The notes below the pieces were generated by a model that saw only the letters and a list, made by a program, of their open reading frames with translations, ran no database searches and was not told the DNA's origin. From CAJQQY01 sp045106765 (GTDB lineage Bacteria > Bacteroidota > Bacteroidia > Chitinophagales > Saprospiraceae), in NCBI GenBank assembly GCA_045106765.1, contig JBGCFD010000072.1, positions 26,472-90,471 of the forward strand: DNA of 64,000 nucleotides, given 5' to 3'. Positions 1-7,740 of this stretch are shown piece after piece; position 1 is the stretch's first letter; every line of letters starts with the position of its first letter. The position numbers and the translations under genes are program-made.

Positions 1-113
1 GTATCTCGTGTTGTAGAACTATAAATAAAAGATTGAACTTCAGTTACTGTTTGTCCAAAGATGGAAAAACTTAGAATGATAAAAGATGAGAGAAGAGTAA
101 TTTTTTTTAACAT
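1..113 (-). CDS. Secreted protein of unknown function, 5' end only (cut by window edge)
   Basis: An ATG at 113-111 on the minus strand opens a frame that stays open to base 1. The first 20 or so residues (MLKKITLLSSFIILSFSIFG, then QT) have the form of a Sec signal peptide: two lysines, a hydrophobic core, and a likely cleavage site before Gln. About 37 residues are visible, so the mature function cannot be told. It lies 75 bases downstream of the gamma-glutamyltransferase gene on the same strand and could be cotranscribed with it. The signal peptide is clear; everything beyond it is outside the window. Confidence 0.7.
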   Translation of the reverse strand, partial: MLKKITLLSSFIILSFSIFGQTVTEVQSFIYSSTTRD

Positions 114-188
114 GATGATATGGTTTGGTGTAAAATTTTGTTTTGAAATTTAATATTTTTAAATATGCAATATTGGATATTCGAAGGT

Positions 189-1922
189 TTAATATCCGGC
201 TGCCGAATCATCTCCTCTAATATCTGCACCTCCTTCCAACTTTCCATCAGGCATTACTAAAATGCCTTCGAAGCGACCAATTTTACCACTTCCTCGAACT
301 CCTACTTTGTGTCCCAATTTTTCTAAAGCCAAAACTGTCTCAGCAGGAAAAGCATCTTTCTCTGTAAAGATTTGGTCAGGCAACCATTGATGATGAAATC
401 GTGGAGCATTGACCGCTTCCGACATGCCCATCCCAAATTCTGATACATTTAAGAAGACTTGGAAAACAGAAGTGATAATCGTTGAGCCTCCAGGAGTTCC
501 AATGACCATATTTAATGTTCCATCTTTTGTTGCAATCGTTGGAGTCATCGAACTCAACATTCGTTTTTCTGGTTCGATAGCATTAGCTTCTTCACCGACT
601 AATCCATAGAAATTAGGAACACCTACTTTTGCACTCAAATCATCCATTTCATTATTGAGGAAAAAACCTGCACCATTCACCACTACTTTTGAACCATAAC
701 CTGTATTCAAAGTAGTCGTAACGGAAACAGCATTTCCTTCTGCATCAATGATGGAGAAATGAGTAGTCTGGTCACTTTCTTTGGTCAACAGACCAGCTCG
801 GATAGAGTCACTTGGTGTTGCCGCATTTGGGTTGAAAGAAATCATTCTGTCTTTTAAATAATTTTTATCCAACAATGCTTTTACGGGGACTTCGTAGAAG
901 TCAGGATCACCCAAATGCTTTGCTCGATCAGCAAACGCTCTTCTTTCAGCTTCTGCCATGACGTGAACTGTTTGTGGAGAATGGAAGCCCCAATCTTTTA
1001 TAGGGTAATTTTCGACCATTCCCAACATTTGCGTTAAAGCAATTCCACCACTTGAGGGAGGAGCCATGGAAATGATTTCGTAATTTTTATAATTACTTAT
1101 AATTGGACTTCGCCATTGTGCTTCATATTTTTTTAAATCTTCGAGAGTGATGATTCCACCTCCTGCTTTCATTTCTGCTACCAACTCATCAGCCACTTCG
1201 CCTTCGTAAAAGCCAGCTCTACCTTTATTATGTATCAATTCATAAGTTCGTGCTAAATCACTTTGTACTAATTTTTCGCCTTTGGTCCATTCTCCATTTG
1301 CTTTGACAAAGACGGGTGTAGCGGTATTGAATTTTTCAAATTTTTCTTTATTACGATTAAGTCCATTGGCTTCTCGATTTGTCAAAAGGATTCCATCCTT
1401 TGCTAAATCCCAAGATGGTTTGACTAATTGTTTCCAGTTTTTTAGTTGACTATATTTTTCAAAGGCTTTCACCATACCATCAACTGTACCCGGAACTCCA
1501 ACAGCTAAATGACCATCGACACTCAATCGAGGAATGACATTTCCTAAACTATCCAAGTACATATCTCGATGTGCTGCTAGAGGTGCTTTCTCTCGATAAT
1601 CTAGTGCTGCAGTTGTTCCATCATTCATTCTAATGACCATAAATCCACCACCTCCTATATTTCCAGCGACAGGGTAGGTGACACCTAAAGCAAACTGAAC
1701 TGCAATTGCAGCATCAATAGCATTTCCTCCTTTTTTCAAAATGTCCATTCCTACTTTTGAGGCAAGAGGGTGGGCAGAAACGACCATAGCTTTGTCTGAA
1801 ATTAATTTTTTGTTTTGAGGATAGACTAATTCTTCAGAAGGTACTTTTTCAGTAGCATTCTGTTTGCACCCAATAAGTGGTATTAATGTTATTACCAATA
1901 TGAAAAGTATGGATTTCGTCAT
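189..1922 (-). CDS. ggt: Gamma-glutamyltransferase (gamma-glutamyltranspeptidase), lipoprotein
   Basis: Family role: an N-terminal nucleophile hydrolase that cleaves and transfers the gamma-glutamyl group of glutathione and related peptides, made as a proenzyme that cuts itself before a Thr. The frame opens at 1973, but the start at 1922 is preferred because it directly begins a lipoprotein signal (MTKSILFILVITLIPLIGC) with lipobox Cys; the upstream 17 residues are basic and aromatic and do not look like a signal. The large-subunit start (MVVSAHPLAS, GGNAIDAA, NIGGGGFM) and the small-subunit start at the nucleophile Thr in DQTTHFSI (about residue 403 of the longest frame) are present, as is the GTPGGSTI substrate-binding stretch. 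Length is usual for the family. Probably periplasmic and anchored in a membrane. Confidence 0.95.
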   Translation of the reverse strand: MTKSILFILVITLIPLIGCKQNATEKVPSEELVYPQNKKLISDKAMVVSAHPLASKVGMDILKKGGNAIDAAIAVQFALGVTYPVAGNIGGGGFMVIRMNDGTTAALDYREKAPLAAHRDMYLDSLGNVIPRLSVDGHLAVGVPGTVDGMVKAFEKYSQLKNWKQLVKPSWDLAKDGILLTNREANGLNRNKEKFEKFNTATPVFVKANGEWTKGEKLVQSDLARTYELIHNKGRAGFYEGEVADELVAEMKAGGGIITLEDLKKYEAQWRSPIISNYKNYEIISMAPPSSGGIALTQMLGMVENYPIKDWGFHSPQTVHVMAEAERRAFADRAKHLGDPDFYEVPVKALLDKNYLKDRMISFNPNAATPSDSIRAGLLTKESDQTTHFSIIDAEGNAVSVTTTLNTGYGSKVVVNGAGFFLNNEMDDLSAKVGVPNFYGLVGEEANAIEPEKRMLSSMTPTIATKDGTLNMVIGTPGGSTIITSVFQVFLNVSEFGMGMSEAVNAPRFHHQWLPDQIFTEKDAFPAETVLALEKLGHKVGVRGSGKIGRFEGILVMPDGKLEGGADIRGDDSAAGY

Positions 1923-2238
1923 GAATTGTGGTTTAAACATATTATTAAAATATTTTTTATAAAAAATGAACATATTATAAAAAGTGGTATAGTATTTGAA
2001 ATTATATTTATTGTAAGTTGATTAACAATAGGTAATAAATATAATTAATTATGATTTGTATTTTTCAACTTTTTGAAAGGGCTTAAATCAAACAAGTAGT
2101 ATTAAAAATAGTGTCAAGAATTTTATCTTTATGAATTTTTTAGATCAGACCTGTTGAACAAATATTAATGAATGAATTTAGGTCTTTCCGAAAGAATTTC
2201 AAATAAATATAAGATTAACTTTTTTTAAAACTCAATTA

Positions 2239-2919
2239 ATGAGACTGCTACACTCTATCTCGTTGCCATGTTTTTTATTGGTCTTTTTTAGTCTACTGGT
2301 TTCTACATCAATCAATGCAAAGTGCATTTATTTGCAGCCAGTAAAAATTAAATCAATGGAAGTAGGAAACATGCTTTCATGGTCCACGTATAAAGAAGTG
2401 GATAACAAGTTCTTTGTCATTCAAAAATCGGTAGATGGAATTAATTTTAAAAAAACTGGCGATGTAAAAGGCGCTGGAAATTCCAATTCAATTAGAACCT
2501 ATCGATTTTTAGATTTAGCTATCGGAGAGCAAAAGACGTATTATCGAATTTTGCACTATGCAACTGATAATAGTTTTACAGAAAGTGAAATATTTATCAT
2601 TGATAGAGCAACTGCAAATAATTTGATGATTACATCAATGAGTAGTACCGTTACCGATAGAAAATTAAGTTTGACCGTCAAATCAGTAGTTGAAACGGAT
2701 GCCACTTTTGAGTTTAGAAAAATAAATGGAAAAGTTGTATCGAGAGGAAAGAAAAAATTGACAAAAGGGTTGAACGTACTTTCTTTTGACTGTTCCAAAT
2801 TACCAAACGGACGGTATGAGATTATTCTAAAAGGGAATAATGAAAAAGAAAGAATTTTAATTAGAAAAATAAAAACTTCCGAGATGCCGAACCTCGATTA
2901 TGAAGTTTTCAAGAAATAA
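2239..2919 (+). CDS. Small secreted protein: FN3-like domain plus T9SS-tail-like domain, no PNP motif
   Basis: A 226-residue protein with a signal peptide (residues 1-27). Residues about 38-118 match the FN3-like module usual just before T9SS sorting tails: a W-S-T-x-x-E-V-D start, an F-x-I-x-K-S-x-D-G core, and a T-Y-Y-R-I end. Residues about 130-215 resemble a Por-secretion-tail beta sandwich (NGKVV, then KGLNVLSFD, then LPNGRYEIIL, ending in RILIRKI), but the FPNP motif that opens a normal tail is absent and a dozen residues follow the tail end. It has a paralogue at 52762-53445 with the same architecture. A strong terminator follows. Function unknown; secretion by the T9SS is inferred, not shown. 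Confidence 0.75.
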   Translation: MRLLHSISLPCFLLVFFSLLVSTSINAKCIYLQPVKIKSMEVGNMLSWSTYKEVDNKFFVIQKSVDGINFKKTGDVKGAGNSNSIRTYRFLDLAIGEQKTYYRILHYATDNSFTESEIFIIDRATANNLMITSMSSTVTDRKLSLTVKSVVETDATFEFRKINGKVVSRGKKKLTKGLNVLSFDCSKLPNGRYEIILKGNNEKERILIRKIKTSEMPNLDYEVFKK

Positions 2920-2986
2920 AAGGTTCGGTCGCAAGCAATTGTGATCGAAAATTTTGGTTATGTATTTTCATGGTTATGTTGTTGTT

Positions 2987-3024
2987 GTGTCATCCTGAAT
3001 TTTTCAGGATGGCACTATTTTTTT
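2987..3024 (+). terminator. Rho-independent terminator
   Basis: CATCCTGAA (2991-2999) pairs with TTCAGGATG (3003-3011), extended by GTG/CAC at the base, then a run of seven T at 3018-3024. It ends the transcript of the FN3/tail protein gene. Confidence 0.8.
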
Positions 3025-3115
3025 GTAGGAAATTGAATATCCAATATTGAACGAGAAATAACCAGTATCCAACATTAGAAAACCGAAGTCACTTTTATAC
3101 GATTAGGAATTCCTT

Positions 3116-3240
3116 TTATTTTTTTATTGTTGAAAATTCCTCGATTGAAAAGGGTGAGATCATATTATTTTCTTGAATTAAAATTTCGATTAAATTCCGT
3201 CCAACAAATTGATTTCTACCGAGGATTAAAATTTTTTCAT
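3116..3240 (-). pseudogene. Relic of the 5' end of an NAD-dependent epimerase/dehydratase gene
   Basis: Read on the minus strand from 3240, the sequence starts ATG AAA AAA and then stops at TAA. One extra base in the A-run would open a frame encoding KILILGRNQFVGRNLIEIL, which resembles the N-terminal Rossmann strand and GxxGxxG loop of the extended SDR (nucleotide-sugar epimerase) family; the usual second Gly is Arg here. The frame runs to a stop at 3116-3118 after about 40 codons, with no downstream remainder. It lies 15 bases after the acetyltransferase stop on the same strand, as if it were the last gene of that operon. I read it as a frameshifted, 3'-deleted remnant. The match is by eye only. 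Confidence 0.45.
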
Positions 3241-3254
3241 GCTTAAATTATATT

Positions 3255-3719
3255 TCATTCAATTTCCATTCTCATGGTAACCATATATTTTTTAAAACCT
3301 GCTTTTTCATAAGCCTTAATCGCTGAATTGTTTTCATCATAAACTTGCAATTGAATTTCTGTGATGTTTTTTGACTTTGCCCAAAGGTTTAAATTTCTAA
3401 TAATTTCTCCATTAATTCCTTTTCCTCGAAATTCAGGTTTGACAAACATAAAACCTAAATAAGCATAATGACTATATTTGAAATATGGTTTTGCTTTTAC
3501 AATTTTAGCATAGGCGGAAGCGACGATTTCATCATCAACTATAGCTACAACAACTTCTGCATTTTCTGAATTGATAAATGCTTTGATGTCGTAATAGGAA
3601 ATTGGATCGACGTCTAAGGTTGGATCATAAGGTCTTTCTGCGATGACGATGCCTTGCTCGAATTCGAGAAGGGTAGGAAGTTCTTCGAGGTGGGCGGGGC
3701 GGACTTGAATTTTTTTCAT
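3255..3719 (-). CDS. GNAT-family N-acetyltransferase
   Basis: A 154-residue cytosolic protein with the GNAT fold pattern. Acetyl-CoA-binding motif A is visible as the beta strand GFMFVKPEF followed by RGKGINGEII (the R/Q-x-x-G-x-G/A loop), at about residues 88-105. Motif B follows: IQLQVYDENNSAIKAYEKAGF. Family members transfer acetyl groups to amines; the substrate is unknown here. The gene is the third of a tight minus-strand group, only 9 bases after the 308-residue secreted protein gene, and is followed by the epimerase relic. Length is typical of single-domain GNATs. The family is certain, the substrate is not. Confidence 0.88.
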   Translation of the reverse strand: MKKIQVRPAHLEELPTLLEFEQGIVIAERPYDPTLDVDPISYYDIKAFINSENAEVVVAIVDDEIVASAYAKIVKAKPYFKYSHYAYLGFMFVKPEFRGKGINGEIIRNLNLWAKSKNITEIQLQVYDENNSAIKAYEKAGFKKYMVTMRMEIE

Positions 3720-3728
3720 GAGTGAATT

Positions 3729-4655
3729 TTAGTAGTGGTTGTAAATCCTTCCTACTGGACAATATTTCTTACAAAAATCAAAAAAATCCATCAACTCTTC
3801 TGATGAGTTAAAATTTTGAGTAGGAATGATATAATGTGATTTTTTTAGGAACTCAGTTTCTCTCTCATTTGGTTCTTCTCCAAGCAGATATAAGTAATAA
3901 ACAATAGTTAGAGAGCGGTATCCAAAACCATATTGGGCATATTTATCTTTTAATTTTTTTAGGAAAATTATTTTTTTTGTTTTGTCAAAATCAGTAATAA
4001 AAAACCGTTTCATCGCCCAAGCAAATAATAAACTTTCCTTTCCAGAATTAAAATAAAGATTTCCATTTTCGATTAGATCTGTTAATAAGTTGAATGCGAG
4101 ATCATTATTCCCATTTTCAAAAACAGAATGAACAGTTTCTAAAATATGAATATAGGTTACAGAAATATATTTATACATATTCCAATCTGTATGATTTTGT
4201 AAAACATCTTTTGCGTGTTTTTCTAAAATCTTAAGGTCATCAAAACCATTGACCATCCATGCGGTATGTAAAATAGTAGAACTAAGTTCACGATCTTGAG
4301 AGAAGTAATTTGTAAGAAGAATATCAAATGGATTTCCACCGATTCGTTGAGCAGCCGCAATGTTTATTTTTCCTTCCATTATTATAGAATCCATTAATTT
4401 CCAATATTCTTTATTTGAAGTAGAATGATAAAAACTCAAGAGGTAGAAATAATCAGAAGGATCATTTTTTGAATTCTTAATGACCTCTAATAATTCAGGA
4501 ATAGAATCTTTAGTCATTGAAACTACAGTCATTAAGTTTTTTCGAGGAAACTCGCCAACTTTACAAGCGCTATAAATCCGTAATATTGGATGATCCTGCG
4601 CAAAGCCAATATTAGCTAGAAGGAAAAATGAGATTAAAAAGGTTAAAGTTTTCAT
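3729..4655 (-). CDS. Secreted protein of unknown function (308 aa)
   Basis: I do not recognise this family. The protein begins with a clean signal peptide (MKTLTFLISFFLLANIGFAQ, cleavage expected near Ala19-Gln20). The mature part is mostly helical in composition, with many aromatic and Lys/Asp/Glu residues and helix pairs spaced roughly 35-40 residues apart, which could be a TPR- or HEAT-like repeat solenoid; that is a guess from pattern. It lies between a small membrane protein (30 bases upstream) and the acetyltransferase (9 bases downstream), so the three are probably one transcript. A periplasmic location is likely. No sorting tail or lipobox is present. Confidence 0.7.
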   Translation of the reverse strand: MKTLTFLISFFLLANIGFAQDHPILRIYSACKVGEFPRKNLMTVVSMTKDSIPELLEVIKNSKNDPSDYFYLLSFYHSTSNKEYWKLMDSIIMEGKINIAAAQRIGGNPFDILLTNYFSQDRELSSTILHTAWMVNGFDDLKILEKHAKDVLQNHTDWNMYKYISVTYIHILETVHSVFENGNNDLAFNLLTDLIENGNLYFNSGKESLLFAWAMKRFFITDFDKTKKIIFLKKLKDKYAQYGFGYRSLTIVYYLYLLGEEPNERETEFLKKSHYIIPTQNFNSSEELMDFFDFCKKYCPVGRIYNHY

Positions 4656-4685
4656 GTTTGAAAATATTGAAATGTTTTTTGAAAT

Positions 4686-5018
4686 TTAGTTTTTACTAGA
4701 AGGAGTTGTCTCATGTTTCGATCTAAGAATAAGATACAACGCAAATCCAACCGCCACTCCAGGTACAAGCCCCAAAATCAAGCATACCCAACCATATTTT
4801 ACTGTGGAAGATTCATAAACTACCCAAATGAAAAGAATGAACCAGCAACAAATAGTATCAGCAGAATAGCCAGAGGCATATGGATTTACAAAACCTGCTT
4901 TTAAAGCACCGATGATATCTGGATTTTGAATTAAGGGAGGTACGACTACGATGCAAAATATCAAAGTGAAAAGTAAGCCAATTGAAGCGAGGCTAATTCT
5001 AAAAATGTTTTCATTCAT
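4686..5018 (-). CDS. Small integral membrane protein, DUF2834-like
   Basis: A 110-residue protein with three hydrophobic segments (about residues 7-30, 53-70 and 75-97) joined by short loops, and a short charged C-terminus. The middle loop FVNPYASGYSADTICCW and the third segment (YGWVCLILGLVPGVAVGFAL) resemble the DUF2834 group of small membrane proteins, whose role is unknown. It is the first gene of the minus-strand group with the secreted 308-residue protein and the GNAT enzyme. It begins 90 bases past the terminator of the upstream PNGase operon, so it should have its own promoter. Confidence 0.7.
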   Translation of the reverse strand: MNENIFRISLASIGLLFTLIFCIVVVPPLIQNPDIIGALKAGFVNPYASGYSADTICCWFILFIWVVYESSTVKYGWVCLILGLVPGVAVGFALYLILRSKHETTPSSKN

Positions 5019-5107
5019 TATATTTTTATTTGTTTTTTATAAAACCTAAAATAGTAATTCCAAAACATTTTTCCAAAATACCTATTTCCAAACTAGCAAT
5101 GCGCAAT

Positions 5108-5149
5108 AAAAAAACGGAGCACCAAAATTAATTGATACTCCGTTTTTTT
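5108..5149 (-). terminator. Terminator of the susC-susD-PNGase operon
   Basis: AAAAAAACGGAG (5108-5119) pairs exactly with CTCCGTTTTTTT (5138-5149). Read on the minus strand, the stem ends in a T-run 28 bases beyond the PNGase stop codon. The symmetric A/T tails would also work on the plus strand. Confidence 0.8.
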
Positions 5150-5176
5150 GAAAATAGTTTTTAAAAAAAATAAAAA

Positions 5177-7672
5177 CTATTGAACTATAATTTTTCCAAA
5201 CAACGCTCGACCATTTTCAGTCTTCACGCTAATCGCGTAAATTCCAACCTCTTTAATATTGAATGAAAAATTAGATTGATTCAATGAGATATTCTTAATT
5301 ACTCTACCTGTAGCATCAATGATTTCCATTTCACTATTCAATAGTTCTTCTCCAACTTGAACTTGGAATAATCCATCAGATGGATTTGGGAAAATATTTA
5401 ATTCATCTTTGGTTAGTTCTCTGATGCTAGACATGATGTCGGCAACGGTTTGCGTAACATCGTCACTAACATTTTCATCATTCATTTCAGTTACTACGGC
5501 AAATACATCATAAGTTCCTGCACCCAATCCTTGTACAGAAGAAAAAGAATGTGTATAAGAATCACCAGCCAAAATTGGAGCACTAATCGCTTCTTCAAAA
5601 ACAAAAGCACCATCCACATAATAAGAAACCATCGCTGTAGCTACCGATTCTGATCCAGTATTTTTAATAGTAAAATCAATTCCGGTGAAACTTGTTCCAT
5701 CGTCAGAGACAACTACACTCTCTGCTTTTAGATTATTAAATTCCTCATAACGAGTGTCACTTTCTTCTACCAAGTAAGAGAAAATTCTATAGTGAGGTTC
5801 TGTGTGTCCAGTATTATTATAACCTGTATTTAGTAAGTTAGTATAAGCTTCTAGTTCATAGTCTAAAGTGAGTGCTTGACCTGGAGTCATGTTGCTTGTC
5901 AGGTCATAAGTATAAGGTTGCACCTCTTGACCTGGGCACCAACCTGCTCGGCTAGGTGTCCAGTTACCGCCTTGATCCGCACAAATATTTTGGCCACAAT
6001 CATTTTTCCAAAGGTTGTGATTATCTTCAACGGTACCATTAACGACTAGCTGATGAGTTTGATTGGAGAACTCAGCAGCATTATTTGTATTACCTTGACC
6101 ATGTCCAGTAATGGTCATTCGCAAGTGACTATTTTGAGTATGACTAGCAATATTAGTGGAAGATTCTGGAAGGTCATCGTCCATCACACTTGGATCACCA
6201 TATACCCAATAATCAGTTTCCCAAAGAGGATTTAGCTTAGAATGTTTTGGAGCGGAACCTTCGACAAATTCAATGTCGCAATTTAGTAACCAACCTGATT
6301 GACCAAAAACTTGGATAAAAGATTTGAACACAACTGGTCCAGATAAGATGGATTTAAAGTCAGTTACATCAATCGTCCAAGGACCACATTCAATTCCATA
6401 AGGTGTAATAAAACGAGCAATCTCTACATCTCCATTATCCGTCTCTACTGAGATTTTACCAGTTTGATCCCAAGGGTCGCAACCTGAGTCAGGACATTCT
6501 AGATCAAAATGGATTAGGATTTGTTCGAAGTCTTCCATGTTTTCAGGAAGGTTGGCAAGCGTAAATCGAGTTTGTCCTGCACTTCCAAAATTGTGCTGTT
6601 CTTCATTGATGATGTTGACGATATTATCATTACTCGGTTTTTTATAACGATAAGAGATACCGTCGTTCAAATCATTTCCGTCATTAGTATATGTCGTTTG
6701 GGCACTAACTAAGTTGGTCGTGTTTCCAGTTAAATCAAGTGGAGTAGTGAAGACTAAGGAAGCAGATTCACCAGGCTGCAAATTGACATTAAACGTTTCA
6801 GTCAAAGTAGGTAATCCATTAATAGTTAACTCAACAGGAATACTTGTAACTGCTTCGCTTCCATAATTTTGAACAGTAGCTTGAACTTTTGTTGGTCTAG
6901 TAAATATACTCAAAAGGTCAGGAGCAGTAATAGCTGAAACTCCAACATCAAAAGCAGGAATGGAATATCCATCTGCCCAAGATGTTTGATTCAATGTTCC
7001 ATTACAGTTATTGTCGACAAGATTTTCAGTAATCGTTCCCATTCCTTCATTCATAGGTAAGTATGCTACTAAACCAGCTTCACTTCCTGTAAATTCTGTA
7101 GTGACATTATCAGCAATTTCTTGAGCTGTTCTTGCTATATTCCAAACTCTAACCTCATCGATTATTCCATTAAAAACTCGACCGGGCCATCCTGGAGAAT
7201 CACCAATAATTAAGTCAGTTGTAACATTTGGAGAAGGTGTCCCGGCAACAGGGCCAGAGTTAACAAATTCTCCATTAATATAAATACTAGCTGTACCTGA
7301 TTCATAAACGCCAGCTACATGATACCATTGATTCGCATTCATAATCGGATCAGAAACTACTTCAGGCCAAGCATCACCAGTTGCGATTACAAAACTTAAA
7401 GTACCATCTTTCCCTGCACGCAAAGAGTAACCTTCATTAGGAGAAGGTTGTGGATGTCTATCCTTGTTGACGATTGATCCTTGCCAAAATTCTGCTTTCC
7501 ACTCATTGGCAAAAATCCAAGCTTCAATGGTGAAACCATCTCCAATGGTGAAATTGTCATCATGGCAAACAGCGATACTTCCTGCATTGCCATCAAATTC
7601 TATCCCTGAAGTTTGTGCCAAGCAAAAACTTGAAATAAATACAAAAAATAAAATGTGTAATGATTTCTTCAT
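5177..7672 (-). CDS. LamG - PNGase F-like peptide:N-glycanase with T9SS type A sorting tail
   Basis: An 831-residue secreted protein. Order: signal peptide (1-19); LamG/concanavalin-like domain (about 22-185, with GFTIEAWIF and QWYHVAGVY); CARDB-like segment (about 243-345); PNGase F N- and C-terminal domains (about 355-640); second CARDB-like segment (about 655-745); type A sorting tail (about 750-831, NIFPNPSDG to FGKIIVQ). PNGase F-type enzymes release N-glycans from Asn, leaving Asp. The catalytic Asp60 of the Elizabethkingia enzyme corresponds to Asp402 (CDPWDQ), and Glu206 to Glu534 (AAEFSNQTH). Glu118 aligns with Gln454, a possible change of activity. The conserved RAGWCPG stretch is present. 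Last gene of an operon with susC and susD, 68 bases after susD. Probably cell-surface bound. Confidence 0.88.
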   Translation of the reverse strand: MKKSLHILFFVFISSFCLAQTSGIEFDGNAGSIAVCHDDNFTIGDGFTIEAWIFANEWKAEFWQGSIVNKDRHPQPSPNEGYSLRAGKDGTLSFVIATGDAWPEVVSDPIMNANQWYHVAGVYESGTASIYINGEFVNSGPVAGTPSPNVTTDLIIGDSPGWPGRVFNGIIDEVRVWNIARTAQEIADNVTTEFTGSEAGLVAYLPMNEGMGTITENLVDNNCNGTLNQTSWADGYSIPAFDVGVSAITAPDLLSIFTRPTKVQATVQNYGSEAVTSIPVELTINGLPTLTETFNVNLQPGESASLVFTTPLDLTGNTTNLVSAQTTYTNDGNDLNDGISYRYKKPSNDNIVNIINEEQHNFGSAGQTRFTLANLPENMEDFEQILIHFDLECPDSGCDPWDQTGKISVETDNGDVEIARFITPYGIECGPWTIDVTDFKSILSGPVVFKSFIQVFGQSGWLLNCDIEFVEGSAPKHSKLNPLWETDYWVYGDPSVMDDDLPESSTNIASHTQNSHLRMTITGHGQGNTNNAAEFSNQTHQLVVNGTVEDNHNLWKNDCGQNICADQGGNWTPSRAGWCPGQEVQPYTYDLTSNMTPGQALTLDYELEAYTNLLNTGYNNTGHTEPHYRIFSYLVEESDTRYEEFNNLKAESVVVSDDGTSFTGIDFTIKNTGSESVATAMVSYYVDGAFVFEEAISAPILAGDSYTHSFSSVQGLGAGTYDVFAVVTEMNDENVSDDVTQTVADIMSSIRELTKDELNIFPNPSDGLFQVQVGEELLNSEMEIIDATGRVIKNISLNQSNFSFNIKEVGIYAISVKTENGRALFGKIIVQ

Positions 7673-7740
7673 TGTTTAATTTTTTTATCGGTGAAAAATA
7701 TTCGTTCTATAAAAAATTGATTTTAAATTCCATTAACTAT

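Larger units (their letters stand above)
2920..3254. other. Intergenic stretch: terminator, short repeat and gene relic
   Basis: This 335-base gap between convergent genes holds the terminator at 2987-3024, a 15-base element GAATATCCAATATTG at 3035-3049 that recurs inverted at 168-182, and the relic of an epimerase gene at 3116-3240 described separately. Confidence 0.7.
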
